DNA from: Actinomycetota bacterium
Lineage (GTDB): Bacteria > Actinomycetota > Thermoleophilia > Gaiellales > Gaiellaceae
Assembly: GCA_005888435.1 (NCBI GenBank)
Contig: VAXO01000090.1
Span: forward strand, 1 to 50,666
DNA: 50,666 nt
Reading direction: 5' to 3'
Below are positions 1-8,581 of this stretch, in pieces. A program made the translations under genes and the position numbers. The notes beneath the pieces were generated by a model. The model did not search any database. It worked only from the letters and a program-made list of their open reading frames with translations, and was not told where the DNA came from. Within the stretch, counting starts at the first letter, position 1; every line of letters starts with the position of its first letter.

Positions 1-422
1 GTCACCTGCTGCTCCTGCATGCACTCGAGCAGCGCCGCCTGCGTCTTCGGTGAGGCCCGGTTGATCTCGTCGACGAGCAAGAGGTTCGCGAACACTGGGC
101 CGGGCTTGAACTCGAACTCGTTGGAGCGCTGGTCGAAGACGTTCACGCCGGTCACGTCTGAAGGCAGTAGGTCCGGCGTGAACTGCATGCGTGAGAAGGA
201 GGCGTCGAGGGAGCGAGCGATTGCCTTCGCCAGCATCGTCTTGCCCACACCGGGGAAGTCCTCGAGGATGAGGTGGCCTTCGCTGATGAGGCAGAGCACA
301 CAGAGCCGCAGCGTCTCCGGCGGAGCGTGCAGCACGCGCCCGAGGTTGTCCACGAGGGCCTGGACGGTCTCGGTGGAGGCCGGCGCCTCGGCCCGTTCGC
401 TCTGCGGCTCAGCTTCGCTCAC
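1..422 (-). CDS. MoxR-family AAA+ ATPase, 3' part outside window
   Basis: This is the N-terminal ~140 residues of a MoxR-type AAA+ ATPase; the gene runs off the left edge. MoxR proteins are cytoplasmic chaperone-like ATPases, usually encoded beside DUF58/VWA-domain proteins and transglutaminase-like membrane proteins. The Walker A motif reads GVGKT, preceded by LILEDFPG. The Walker B motif reads LLLVDEINRASPKTQAALLE, and QFTPDLLPSDVTG lies between them, as is standard for MoxR. The start is taken as GTG at 422, overlapping the coaBC stop by 14 bp. No neighbour that would identify the substrate is visible here. Confidence 0.85.
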   Translation of the reverse strand, partial: MSEAEPQSERAEAPASTETVQALVDNLGRVLHAPPETLRLCVLCLISEGHLILEDFPGVGKTMLAKAIARSLDASFSRMQFTPDLLPSDVTGVNVFDQRSNEFEFKPGPVFANLLLVDEINRASPKTQAALLECMQEQQV

Positions 423-1569
423 GCAACAGCTCCTCGGCCGTATCTACGATCGTCGCGGCGATTCGGTCTTTCGGCGCTTTGCCGACCCGGCGCTCCCCGG
501 ACGCCGTGACCAGCACTACCTCGTTGTCGCCGGAGTCGAAGCCGATGTCGTCGCGCGCCACGTCGTTGTAGACGACGAGGTCGACTCGTTTGCGGTTCAG
601 TTTCTCGCGCGCGCGCGCGAGGCCTTCGGGCCCGGTCTCCGCCGCAAAGCCGACGAGCACCTGGCCGTTGGTGCGTCCCTCGCCGAGCGAGTGCAGCACG
701 TCGGCTGTCGGCTCGAGCTCGATGCGCCAGCTCCGGTCGTCCTTCGGGCGCTTGGCATCGACGTGCTCGGTCGGGCGGTAGTCGGCGACCGCGGCAGCCA
801 TCAGCACGAGGTCGGCGTCCCGGCGGGCGAGCGCCGCCTCGAGCATCGCCTGGGCGGTCGGAGTCTCGACGACCTCGACGCCGGGCGGCAGCGGGACGGC
901 CAGGTTCGCGGCGAGGAGCGTCACGTTCGCGCCACGCTTCCGGCTGACTTCGGCGAGGGCGACGCCCATCCGTCCGGACGAGCGGTTGCCGAGGAAGCGC
1001 ACCGCGTCGAGCGGCTCGCGCGTCCCGCCGGCGCTGACGAGCACACGCCGTCCGGCAAGCGTGTCGCTTTCACCGAGCAGCTCGCGACAGCGGGCGTAGA
1101 TCTGCTCGGGCTCCGCCATGCGTCCGAGGCCCCACTCCCCCTCGGCGGCCTCCCCCTCGTCCGGACCGACGATCGTCGCACCGCGCGTGCGGACCGTCTC
1201 GAGGTTTGCCTGCGTTGCGGGATGCCCCCACATCCGCGGGTTCATCGCCGGCGCGAGCAGGACGGGGCCGCGATGCGCGAGCGCCGCCTCAGCGACGAGG
1301 TTGTCGGCCTCGCCGTGGGCCAGCTTCGCGAGCGTGTTGGCGGTCAGCGGCGCCACGACGAGCAGGTCAGCCCGCGTTAGGTGGACATAGAGGTCGTCGG
1401 CCGGCGAACGACGCGCGAGCGCGAAGAAGGTCTCGGTCCTGACAAACCGCTCGGCGCCCGGCGTGACGAGCGGCACCACCTCATGGCCCCCCTTGACCAG
1501 CAGCCGCACGAGCTCGCACGCCTTGTAGGCCGCAATCCCGCCCGTGACGCCCACAAGAACCCGAGCCAT
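409..1569 (-). CDS. coaBC: Bifunctional phosphopantothenoylcysteine decarboxylase / phosphopantothenate-cysteine ligase
   Basis: CoaBC carries out two consecutive coenzyme A steps: joining 4'-phosphopantothenate to cysteine (CTP-dependent CoaB half) and FMN-dependent decarboxylation to 4'-phosphopantetheine (CoaC half). The 386 residues match full length. The CoaC half (about 1-180) shows GVTGGIAAYKACELVR, the active-site His in DLYVHLTRADL, and PAMNPRMW. The CoaB half (about 190-386) shows GGTREPLDAVRFLGNRSSG and GFAAETG. The flap that holds a catalytic Cys in E. coli Dfp (ACGxxGxGRM) reads AEGEWGLGRM here, so that Cys is absent. It follows rpoZ after a 216-bp gap holding a hairpin repeat. 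A CAGAAT box (1577-1582) seven bases before the ATG suggests its own leaderless promoter. Confidence 0.95.
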   Translation of the reverse strand: MARVLVGVTGGIAAYKACELVRLLVKGGHEVVPLVTPGAERFVRTETFFALARRSPADDLYVHLTRADLLVVAPLTANTLAKLAHGEADNLVAEAALAHRGPVLLAPAMNPRMWGHPATQANLETVRTRGATIVGPDEGEAAEGEWGLGRMAEPEQIYARCRELLGESDTLAGRRVLVSAGGTREPLDAVRFLGNRSSGRMGVALAEVSRKRGANVTLLAANLAVPLPPGVEVVETPTAQAMLEAALARRDADLVLMAAAVADYRPTEHVDAKRPKDDRSWRIELEPTADVLHSLGEGRTNGQVLVGFAAETGPEGLARAREKLNRKRVDLVVYNDVARDDIGFDSGDNEVVLVTASGERRVGKAPKDRIAATIVDTAEELLRERS

Positions 1570-1614
1570 GCAGCCAATTCTGCCTGGAAACGCTTGAACT
1601 GCCAGGATCCCCCC

Positions 1615-1667
1615 AGGCCGGAGGCTAAGGCACGCGAAGCGGCCTTAACCGTAGGCGAACCGATGCG
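1615..1667. repeat. Dispersed 53-nt hairpin repeat, copy 1
   Basis: This segment in the rpoZ-coaBC gap aligns without gaps to 11573-11625 (about 43 of 53 identical). Its core folds as TAAGGC, bulged A, CGC, loop GAA, GCG, GCCTTA, with an outer GG/CC. Compared with copy 2, two base pairs have swapped sides (G-C to C-G and C-G to G-C), so all four core differences preserve pairing. Short shared blocks follow at 1692-1704 (AGCCGCACGGAAG) and 1761-1771 (AAGCGCCGTAC). The function is unknown. Confidence 0.7.
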
Positions 1668-1785
1668 AGTCGGCCACGCGAAGCAGGGCCGAGCCGCACG
1701 GAAGAGAACCATCGCCGACCGACAAAGAGTGCGCGAGCTCTGCTCGCAGGTTCCGCGCGAAAGCGCCGTACTCTCGAAGAGCTAC

Positions 1786-2019
1786 CTACTTGGGGTACTT
1801 GTACTTCATCTTGCCCTCGGAGACTTCCTCGAGGGCCATGGTGAGGTAGTTCTTCGAACGAGATTCGACGAGAGGCGGCGGAGCCGCCTCGAAGCCAATC
1901 CCTTCCCCGAGCTGGTGGTGGTAGTCGTTGATCTGGCGGGCCCGCTTGGCGGCGACGATCACGAGCGCGTAGCGCGAGTCGACGTTCTCGAGAAGCTCAT
2001 CGATGCGTGGATGGATCAT
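1786..2019 (-). CDS. rpoZ: RNA polymerase omega subunit
   Basis: The omega subunit helps assemble and stabilise RNA polymerase by binding beta-prime. The 77-residue protein shows the family pattern: IDELLENVDSRYALVIVAAKRARQ near the N terminus (RY-LV-AAKRARQ core) and LTMALEEVSEGKMKY at the C terminus, with a variable linker between. It overlaps the gmk stop region by 4 bp (ATGA), indicating translational coupling. The order mihF-gmk-rpoZ-coaBC is the usual actinobacterial arrangement. Confidence 0.95.
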   Translation of the reverse strand: MIHPRIDELLENVDSRYALVIVAAKRARQINDYHHQLGEGIGFEAAPPPLVESRSKNYLTMALEEVSEGKMKYKYPK

Positions 2020-2600
2020 GGGCGGCTCATGGTACCTGCTGTCTGCAACTCCTTCTCGACGATCGCCTGCAGCTCGTCGGCCGCGCGGTCGACGTTGTCG
2101 TTGACGATCACGTAGTCGAAGCGGTCTCGCTGCTCTTGCTGCTTCCGCGCCAGGTCGAGCCGCACCTGGATCTCACCGGAGCTCTCCGTCGCCCGCGCGC
2201 GGAGCCTGCGCTCGAGCTCGTCGAACGAGGGAGCATCGACGAAGATGGTCACAGCGCCGGGAATCGTCTGCTTGACGCGGACTGCGCCGTCGGTCTCGAG
2301 GTCGAGCAACGGCACCTTCCCGTTCGCCTGGATGCGGTCGATCTCGGAGCGCAGCGTCCCCGAGCGCGCACCCCACGGGAGGTCCACGTACTCGAGGAAC
2401 TCGTCCTCCTGGACGCGCTGCTCGAACACGCTCTCGCTCACGAAGTAGTACTCGCGGCCCTCCTGCTCCGATGGGCGACGCTCGCGCGTCGTCGCGGAGA
2501 CCGCGAGCTCGAACAGGGTCGGCATGCGCTGGAGCAGGATCTTCTCGAGCGTTCCCTTGCCCGCACCCGACGTGCCGGTGATGACGACGACCAGCGCCAT
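2016..2600 (-). CDS. gmk: Guanylate kinase
   Basis: Gmk phosphorylates GMP to GDP with ATP in the cytosol. The 194 residues fit the family. The P-loop is GTSGAGKGT (about 9-17). The GMP-binding region shows SATTRERRPSEQEGREYYF, with the conserved Ser, Arg and Tyr positions. The LID region contains RLRARATES. The chosen ATG is 25 bp downstream of the mihF stop; that gap is almost filled by a 6-bp hairpin. The gene overlaps rpoZ by 4 bp. Confidence 0.95.
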   Translation of the reverse strand: MALVVVITGTSGAGKGTLEKILLQRMPTLFELAVSATTRERRPSEQEGREYYFVSESVFEQRVQEDEFLEYVDLPWGARSGTLRSEIDRIQANGKVPLLDLETDGAVRVKQTIPGAVTIFVDAPSFDELERRLRARATESSGEIQVRLDLARKQQEQRDRFDYVIVNDNVDRAADELQAIVEKELQTAGTMSRP

Positions 2601-2608
2601 CAGGCAGC

Positions 2609-2625
2609 GGCACGCAAAACGTGCC
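2609..2625 (-). other. Intercistronic hairpin between mihF and gmk
   Basis: GGCACG and CGTGCC pair perfectly around a 5-nt A/T-rich loop. The hairpin starts at the base after the mihF stop codon and ends 9 bases before the gmk start. No U-run follows. It could be a partial terminator, an RNA processing site or an mRNA-stabilising hairpin that separates expression of the abundant nucleoid protein from gmk. Confidence 0.45.
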
Positions 2626-2955
2626 TCAGCGGTTGAAGAGGCCGATCAGTTCAGTGCGCTGGCGGTCGGAGAGCCCTCCCACCGTCTTCGACTGACTGAT
2701 CCGGCACATGTTCAGGAAGCGCGCCGCCTTGACCCGCCCGAACTTCGGCACCGCCATCAACATGTCGAAGACCTTTGCAGTCGACACGTACTCAGGAGGA
2801 TTGCTGAGGATCTGCTCGATCTGGACGCGGCCGTCCTTCAGGTCCTTTTTCAACTTGGCTCTGCGGACGCGGATGTCGTTCGCGCGCTTGAGCGCTTCCA
2901 TCCGTTGGTCGAGCGAGCGGATCGGTGCCTCGGCCTGGATCTTGGGGGACACCAT
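2626..2955 (-). CDS. mihF: Integration host factor, actinobacterial type (mIHF)
   Basis: mIHF is a small nucleoid-associated DNA-binding protein, essential in mycobacteria and unrelated in fold to proteobacterial IHF. The 109 residues show the diagnostic C-terminal half: YVSTAKVFDMLMAVPKFGRV, followed by KAARFLNMCRISQSKTVGGL, a helix-two turns-helix-like DNA-binding unit. The N-terminal half is a charged helix rich in Arg/Lys/Asp. It lies between the pyrimidine operon and gmk, as in other actinobacteria. A near-consensus promoter sits directly upstream, so it is probably transcribed independently of the pyr genes. Confidence 0.93.
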   Translation of the reverse strand: MVSPKIQAEAPIRSLDQRMEALKRANDIRVRRAKLKKDLKDGRVQIEQILSNPPEYVSTAKVFDMLMAVPKFGRVKAARFLNMCRISQSKTVGGLSDRQRTELIGLFNR

Positions 2956-2964
2956 GAGCGCCGG

Positions 2965-2992
2965 AGTCTAACAACCGACACTCGCGGGTCAA
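2965..2992 (-). promoter_or_regulatory. mihF promoter, leaderless type
   Basis: The -35 box TTGACC (2987-2992) and -10 box TAGACT (2965-2970) are separated by 16 bp. Only nine bases separate the -10 from the mihF ATG, so transcription should start at or next to the start codon. There is no Shine-Dalgarno sequence. Confidence 0.7.
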
Positions 2993-3031
2993 GCGTCTAG
3001 GTTTTATGGTTCTGAGCAGGTCTTTTGAGAG

Positions 3032-3892
3032 TTACGTTGTCCTCAGAGACAACGAGTCCTCATGTGCTGCCGCATATGCATCTTCGTATGCATCCCAGCC
3101 ACGTTCCTGCGCAGCTGCGTGCAACTCCATGCGAATGCGCGCAGGTGCATCGGGGTCCGAGAACAACGTCGTCCCGATCGCGACGTGACGCGCGCCGACC
3201 GCGATGAACTCGAGCGCGTCGAGTCCGGTGCGGATGCCGCCCATGCCGACAATCGGCATGTCGGTCGCGCGGTAGCACGTTGCGACCGCGGCGAGCGCGA
3301 TCGGCTTCAGCGCCGGGCCTGAAAGGCCCCCTTGGCCCGGGCCGAGCGCGGGGCGCAGCGTCCGTGCTTCGAGCTTCAGCCCGCGAATCGTGTTGATCAG
3401 CGAGAGGCCGTCGGCGCCGGCCGCCTGCGCGGCTTTCGCGACCTCGCCGATGTCCGGGACGGCGGGCGCGAGCTTCGCCCACAAAGGCTTGCGGGTGGCG
3501 AGCCGTGCCGCCGCGACGATCTGCGCCGCGCTCTCGACCGGCGCCTCGACGTTCGGGCATGACACGTTGAGCTCGATCGCGCTGACGCTCGCGTAGTCGT
3601 CGAGCCGTGAGCAGAGGTCGGCGTAGTGATCGGTCTCGAACCCGCCGACCGAGACCCAGAGCGGCACGCCGAGCTGCTCGAGCCGGGGCAATGCGCGCGT
3701 CAGGAAACGGTCGATGCCGGGGTTCGCGAGCCCGATCGAGTTGAGCATCCCGACATCCGTCTCGGCGATGCGCACCGGCGTGTTGCCGTCGCGCGGCAGC
3801 GGCGTCACCGTCTTGGTGACGAACGCGTCCAACCCGCGTGCGACATCGGGCGCGACGAGGGCATCGAGGCAGCCTGAGGCGTTAAGCAGCAC
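3032..3892 (-). CDS. pyrD: Dihydroorotate dehydrogenase B catalytic subunit (class 1B)
   Basis: PyrD oxidises dihydroorotate to orotate with FMN; with PyrK it passes electrons to NAD. The 286-residue barrel shows the family's NASG near the start, KTVTPLPRDGN, GMLNSIGLANPG, the catalytic Cys in IELNVSCPNVE, KLAPAVPDI, SLINTIRG and MGGIRTG. The protein begins at GTG with MLLNASGC, so it lacks the ~20 residues (beta-hairpin and 'LKNPV' strand) that normally precede NASG. An in-frame TGA lies 33 bp upstream and there is no earlier ATG/GTG/TTG. It overlaps pyrK by 11 bp. A CGTTGTC/GACAACG hairpin lies in the last codons, and the mihF promoter follows. Confidence 0.93.
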   Translation of the reverse strand: MLLNASGCLDALVAPDVARGLDAFVTKTVTPLPRDGNTPVRIAETDVGMLNSIGLANPGIDRFLTRALPRLEQLGVPLWVSVGGFETDHYADLCSRLDDYASVSAIELNVSCPNVEAPVESAAQIVAAARLATRKPLWAKLAPAVPDIGEVAKAAQAAGADGLSLINTIRGLKLEARTLRPALGPGQGGLSGPALKPIALAAVATCYRATDMPIVGMGGIRTGLDALEFIAVGARHVAIGTTLFSDPDAPARIRMELHAAAQERGWDAYEDAYAAAHEDSLSLRTT

Positions 3893-4541
3893 AGAGAACC
3901 GGTCCTTCGACGCAGAGTCGCTTCAATACCCCGTCGATCTCCACTGCGCACCCGTAGCACGCGCCGTAGCCGCACGCCATCGGGGCCTCCCAGGCGACCT
4001 GCGCGTTCGGTGCGATCGCGCGAACGGCCTCGAGCATCGGCTCAGGCCCGCAGGCGAGCACGTCGAGGCCGGCCGGAATCAGCTCGGTTACGAGCGTCGG
4101 CTCGATGCAGATCTGGGCGTTCGGGACGAGCGCTGCGGCGACGGCGTGTCGGTCGGAGCGGAAACCCAGCACCGCAGGCGGGCTCCCGAGCCGCTCGGAC
4201 AGGTACGGGAGCGGCGCGATCCCGATCCCGCCGCCCACCAGCAACGGACACTCCAGCTCGAGCTCGAAGCCGTTGCCGAGCGGGCCGAGGACGTGCAGAT
4301 CCTCCCCGGCCGTGAGCGCGCAGAGCGCCAACGTGCCGGGCCCGATCGGGTCGATCAGGAACGCAAGCTCGCGCGGCGGCGCCAGACAGAGGCTCATCGG
4401 ACGTGGCAACAGGCGTCCCGGCGCCTCGAGCATGAAGAACTGGCCGGGCACGCCCGGGTCGATGCCACCTCGGCGTACCCGCAGCAGCGTGTACGGCCCG
4501 ACCTGCTCGTTCGCGACGACGCTAAGCCGCTCGCGTTTCAT
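3882..4541 (-). CDS. pyrK: Dihydroorotate dehydrogenase electron transfer subunit
   Basis: PyrK is the FAD and 2Fe-2S subunit that links PyrD to NAD. The ATG at 4541 gives 219 residues starting [17 protein letters not shown]; the longer open frame upstream lies within carB. The FAD-binding region shows [10 protein letters not shown] and LGPLGNGF. The NAD-binding region shows [15 protein letters not shown] and [10 protein letters not shown]. The cluster ligands are CGYGACYGC and the later Cys in RLCVEGP, giving C-x4-C-x2-C-x12-C. It overlaps carB by 20 bp and pyrD by 11 bp, consistent with equimolar production of the complex. Confidence 0.94.
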   Translation of the reverse strand: MKRERLSVVANEQVGPYTLLRVRRGGIDPGVPGQFFMLEAPGRLLPRPMSLCLAPPRELAFLIDPIGPGTLALCALTAGEDLHVLGPLGNGFELELECPLLVGGGIGIAPLPYLSERLGSPPAVLGFRSDRHAVAAALVPNAQICIEPTLVTELIPAGLDVLACGPEPMLEAVRAIAPNAQVAWEAPMACGYGACYGCAVEIDGVLKRLCVEGPVLCAA

Positions 4542-7500
4542 CGATCCGTTCCTGGAGCGACATCGACTCTTCGTGCCGCGCGTTCGCGATTGCGTGCACG
4601 GCTGCCGCCGCACCGGACAGCGTCGTGATGCACGGAACTCGCGCGACGAGCGCCGCCTCGCGGATCAGGTAGCCGTCCGTGCGCGCGCCCGACCCGTGCG
4701 GCGTGTTGATCACGAGGTTGCAGCGGCCGCGGCGGATCAGGTCGACGACGGTTGCACCGCTTCCCTGCTCGGTGACCTTGCGCACCCGTTCGACAGCGAT
4801 GCCGGCCGCGGTCAGGGTGTCCGATGTGCCGGACGTGGCGAGCAGCTTGAAGCCGAGGCCGGCGAGCGACTCCGCGACCGGGACGACCGCGTGCTTGTCG
4901 GCGTCGCGAACCGAGAGGAACGCCGTCCCCTTCGTCGGCAGCGGACGGCCGGCGGCGCGTTCCGCCTTCGCGAACGCCGTCGGCAGATCGGCGGCCGTCG
5001 CCATCACCTCGCCGGTCGCGCGCATCTCGGGGCCGAGAATCGGGTCGGCACCGGGGAAGCGCGCGAATGGCAGCACCGCCGCCTTGACAGAAACATGTCC
5101 CAGGGACTGTGCCTCAGACATGCCCAGCTCCGTCAGCTTTGTTCCAGCCATGACCCGGCACGCCGCCTGGACGAGGTTGACGCCGGTCGCTTTCGACGCG
5201 AACGGGACCGTGCGCGATGCGCGCGGGTTCGCCTCGAGGACGTACAGCGTTCCGTCCGCGAGCGCGAGCTGAACGTTGATCAGGCCGACGACGCCGAGCG
5301 CCGGCGCGAGCGTGCGCACCACCTCGCGGATCTCCGCGTCTTCGGCCGCGCTGAGCGACGGGGCAGGCAGGACGCACGCGGAATCGCCCGAGTGCACACC
5401 GGCCTCCTCGACGTGCTGCATAACCGCGCCGATGTATGTGTCCATCCCGTCGGAAACCGCATCGACGTCGATCTCGATCGCGCTTTCGAGAAAGCGGTCG
5501 ATCAGCACCGGCCGGTCGATGTCACCGAGGTCGTCGCACGAGTAGCAGACGCGCATCGCGCGGCCGCCGAGGACGTACGACGGACGGATCAGCACGGGGA
5601 AGCCGATCCGCTCCGCCACCTCGCGCGCTTCCTCGCTGCTCCGGGCGATGCCCCACTGCGGGCAGCGGATTCCGAGCCGAGCGAGCAGCGCCCCGAAGCG
5701 TTCGCGGTCCTCGGCGAGGTCGACGGCGTCGAAGGGCGTGCCCATGATCGGGAAGCCGGCGGCCTCGAGGCCGCGCGCGAGCTTCAGCGGCGTCTGCCCG
5801 CCGAACTGGATCGCCACGCCGTCGGGCCGCTCGCGCTCGCACACGGCAAGCACTTCCTCGAGCCGCAGCGGCTCGAAATAGAGCCGGTCGGACGTGTCGT
5901 AGTCCGTCGACACCGTCTCAGGGTTGCAGTTGACCATCACCGCCTCGTAGCCGAGGGCGCGGAAGCTCTGCGCAGCATGGACGCAGCAGTAGTCGAACTC
6001 GATCCCCTGGCCGATCCGGTTCGGCCCGGAGCCGAGGATGACGACGCGCGGGTTCGTCCCTGTCGGCGGGGCCTCGTCGGCCTCCCCGTACGTGGAGTAG
6101 TAGTACGTCGACGCCGCTTCGACCTCGCCGGCGCAAGAGTCGACTCGCCGGTATGAGGGCCGCACGCCCGAGCTGCGCCGCTTCGCTCGCACGACGAGCT
6201 CGGGCCCGATGTCCCCGTCGGCAAGCCCGGCGCGCTTGTAGCGCAGAAAGTCGTCGGCAACCGCGGCGTCGAGGTCCAGCCAGCCCGGCTCCCGGGCCAG
6301 CTCCTCGTGGAACCATGGATGCGCGCTCGCCGGCAGTTCCCAGCGCTCCTCGTTTTCGAGCTCGCGTGAGCGCTCGGCCTTGCGGTACGCCTCGACGAAC
6401 GTGCGCCCGATCCCCATCGCCTCCCCCACGGATTTCATCTGCGTGCCGAGCGTCGTGTCGGCGCCCGGGAACTTCTCGAAAGCGAAGCGCGGGAACTTGA
6501 CGACGACGTAGTCGAGCGTCGGCTCGAAGCTCGCAGGTGTCGTGCCGGTCAGGTCGTTCGGGATCTCGTCGAGCGTGTAGCCGACCGCGAGCTTTGCGGC
6601 GACCTTCGCGATCGGGTAGCCCGTCGCCTTGGAGGCGAGCGCCGACGATCGCGACACGCGCGGGTTCATCTCGATCACGCGGAGCTCGCCCGTGTCCCGT
6701 TCCCGCGCGAACTGGATGTTCGAGCCGCCGCACTCGACGCCGACCGCACGGATCACGGCGATCGCGGCGTCCCGCAGCTCCTGGTACGCCTGATCCGAGA
6801 GCGTCATCTGCGGCGCGACGGTGACCGAATCGCCCGTGTGCACGCCCATCGGGTCGATGTTCTCGATCGAGCAGACGATGACGACGTTGTCCTTGCGGTC
6901 GCGCACGACCTCGAGCTCGAACTCGTCCCAGCCGCGCACCGACTCCTCGACGAGCACCTGGCCGATCGGGCTCTCGGCTAGGCCGCGCTCGACCTGACGG
7001 CGCAGCGCGTCGAGTGTCTCGACGAAGCCGCCGCCGTGTCCGCCGAGAGTGAAGGCCGGACGGATCACCGCCGGCAGCGAGATTCCCCCGAGCTCCTCGA
7101 CGCTCGTAACGATGCGCGAGCTCGGCACCTTCAGCCCGACGCTGCGGACCGCCTCGCGGAACTCCTCCCGGTCCTCCGCGCGCGCGATCACGTCGAGCGG
7201 GGCACCGATCAACTCGACACCGAGCTCGTCGAGCACGCCGGCGGTCGCCAGCTCGCGCGCGAGGTTCAGCGCCGTCTGCCCGCCCATCGTCGACAGCAGT
7301 GCGTCCGGACGCTCACGCGCGAGGACGTCGGCGACTCCCTCGAGGTCGAGCGGCTCGAGATACGTGCGGTCGGCGAACCCGGGGTCGGTCATGATCGTCG
7401 CCGGGTTCGAGTTGACGACGATCGTCCGGAAGCCGTCTTCACGCAGGACCTTCAGCGCCTGACAGCCGGCATAGTCGAACTCGCACGCCTGCCCGATCAC

Positions 7501-7554
7501 GATCGGCCCGGAGCCGATCAGGCAGATCGACTCGAGGTCATGCCGCCTCGGCAT
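4522..7554 (-). CDS. carB: Carbamoyl phosphate synthase large subunit
   Basis: CarB makes carbamoyl phosphate from bicarbonate, ammonia delivered by CarA, and two ATP. The start is ATG at 7554 ([20 protein letters not shown]), overlapping carA by 17 bp, giving 1010 residues. Both ATP-grasp halves are complete: the first with [25 protein letters not shown] and [13 protein letters not shown]; the second with [30 protein letters not shown] and [11 protein letters not shown]. The C-terminal MGS domain (about 870-1000) has [11 protein letters not shown] and LVINTPHG. The oligomerisation segment between AIGRT-type and IDRWF-type motifs is shorter than in E. coli by roughly 40 residues. Confidence 0.97.
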   Translation of the reverse strand: MPRRHDLESICLIGSGPIVIGQACEFDYAGCQALKVLREDGFRTIVVNSNPATIMTDPGFADRTYLEPLDLEGVADVLARERPDALLSTMGGQTALNLARELATAGVLDELGVELIGAPLDVIARAEDREEFREAVRSVGLKVPSSRIVTSVEELGGISLPAVIRPAFTLGGHGGGFVETLDALRRQVERGLAESPIGQVLVEESVRGWDEFELEVVRDRKDNVVIVCSIENIDPMGVHTGDSVTVAPQMTLSDQAYQELRDAAIAVIRAVGVECGGSNIQFARERDTGELRVIEMNPRVSRSSALASKATGYPIAKVAAKLAVGYTLDEIPNDLTGTTPASFEPTLDYVVVKFPRFAFEKFPGADTTLGTQMKSVGEAMGIGRTFVEAYRKAERSRELENEERWELPASAHPWFHEELAREPGWLDLDAAVADDFLRYKRAGLADGDIGPELVVRAKRRSSGVRPSYRRVDSCAGEVEAASTYYYSTYGEADEAPPTGTNPRVVILGSGPNRIGQGIEFDYCCVHAAQSFRALGYEAVMVNCNPETVSTDYDTSDRLYFEPLRLEEVLAVCERERPDGVAIQFGGQTPLKLARGLEAAGFPIMGTPFDAVDLAEDRERFGALLARLGIRCPQWGIARSSEEAREVAERIGFPVLIRPSYVLGGRAMRVCYSCDDLGDIDRPVLIDRFLESAIEIDVDAVSDGMDTYIGAVMQHVEEAGVHSGDSACVLPAPSLSAAEDAEIREVVRTLAPALGVVGLINVQLALADGTLYVLEANPRASRTVPFASKATGVNLVQAACRVMAGTKLTELGMSEAQSLGHVSVKAAVLPFARFPGADPILGPEMRATGEVMATAADLPTAFAKAERAAGRPLPTKGTAFLSVRDADKHAVVPVAESLAGLGFKLLATSGTSDTLTAAGIAVERVRKVTEQGSGATVVDLIRRGRCNLVINTPHGSGARTDGYLIREAALVARVPCITTLSGAAAAVHAIANARHEESMSLQERIDETRAA

Positions 7555-8581
7555 ATGCCACCTCCTCGACCCAGCTTTCGATAAGCGGCCACGCGTCGTG
7601 CGGGCCCGGACCTGCCTCGGGATGGAACTGCACCGAGCGCGCGTGCTCGAGCGGGAAGTCGAGCCCTTCGACGGTCCCGTCGTACAGCGACTGGTGTGTC
7701 GCCTCGCGCGCGTCGGACGGCGCGACAGCGAAGCCGTGATTCTGGCTCGTGACGAGCACGCGCCCGGTGGCACGTTCCACGACGGGATGGTTCGCGCCGC
7801 GATGCCCGAAGGGGAGCTTGTACGTCTCGTGCCCGGCCGACAGCGCGAGCAGCTGGTGGCCGAGGCAGATTCCGAGAATCGGCGCCCGTCCGAGCAGCTC
7901 GCGGATGACGGCCACCTCGTCGACGAGCGGCTCCGGATCGCCGGGGCCGTTCGAGAGGAGCACCCCGTCGAAGCGCGCCAGCTCGTCGCTCGTCGCGTCG
8001 TGCGGGAAGACCGTGACCGCGGCGCCGGCACCTGCGAGCCGCCGCAGGATCGACCGCTTGCAGCCGTAGTCGACGACGGCGATGCGTGCGCGGCCGACGT
8101 CGGAGTACACGTAGGGCCGGGAGGTCGAAACCCCGCCTGCGAGCGCACGCCCTGCCATCGGCTCCTGCGCGCGTGCGACGGCGACGGCCTGCTCGGTCGA
8201 GCCCTCGCCCGCGACGACGACCGCGCGCATCGCCCCTGCGGCTCGGAGTTTCAACACCAGCGAGCGCGTATCGATGCCGCTCAGCGCCACGAGCCCGCGC
8301 TCGTGCAGCCAATCCGTCCAAGCAGGACCGCGCGCCTCGCGCATCAGCACTGCGCGGGCGTGCGGGCGCGGCGACTCGGAGCGCCCTTCGGCGACGCCGT
8401 AGTTGCCGACCATCGGCGCCGTGAAGCAGATCAGTTGCTCGGCGAAGCTCGGGTCGGTGACGATCTCCTGGTAGCCGGTCATGGCCGTTGTGAAGACGGC
8501 CTCGCCCACGGCGAAGCCGTCGGCCGCGACCGACTCCCCGCGGAACACCGTCCCGTCTTCGAGGGCGAGGAAGCCGCTCAT
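7538..8581 (-). CDS. carA: Carbamoyl phosphate synthase small subunit (glutaminase)
   Basis: CarA hydrolyses glutamine and channels ammonia to CarB. The 347 residues start [17 protein letters not shown]. The N-terminal half has [18 protein letters not shown] and GNYGV. The class I glutamine amidotransferase half has [10 protein letters not shown], the nucleophile Cys in [13 protein letters not shown], and the catalytic His and Glu in [11 protein letters not shown]. The ATG overlaps the pyrC stop by 4 bp and the gene overlaps carB by 17 bp, so both subunits should be translated together. Confidence 0.97.
   Translation of the reverse strand: MSGFLALEDGTVFRGESVAADGFAVGEAVFTTAMTGYQEIVTDPSFAEQLICFTAPMVGNYGVAEGRSESPRPHARAVLMREARGPAWTDWLHERGLVALSGIDTRSLVLKLRAAGAMRAVVVAGEGSTEQAVAVARAQEPMAGRALAGGVSTSRPYVYSDVGRARIAVVDYGCKRSILRRLAGAGAAVTVFPHDATSDELARFDGVLLSNGPGDPEPLVDEVAVIRELLGRAPILGICLGHQLLALSAGHETYKLPFGHRGANHPVVERATGRVLVTSQNHGFAVAPSDAREATHQSLYDGTVEGLDFPLEHARSVQFHPEAGPGPHDAWPLIESWVEEVAYAEAA

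Noticed and set aside
4105-6156. 683-codon plus-strand open frame opposite carB, and similar long frames opposite other genes
   Set aside because: These are antisense shadows of high-GC coding regions; they lack domains, ribosome sites and sensible composition, while the minus-strand genes match full families.
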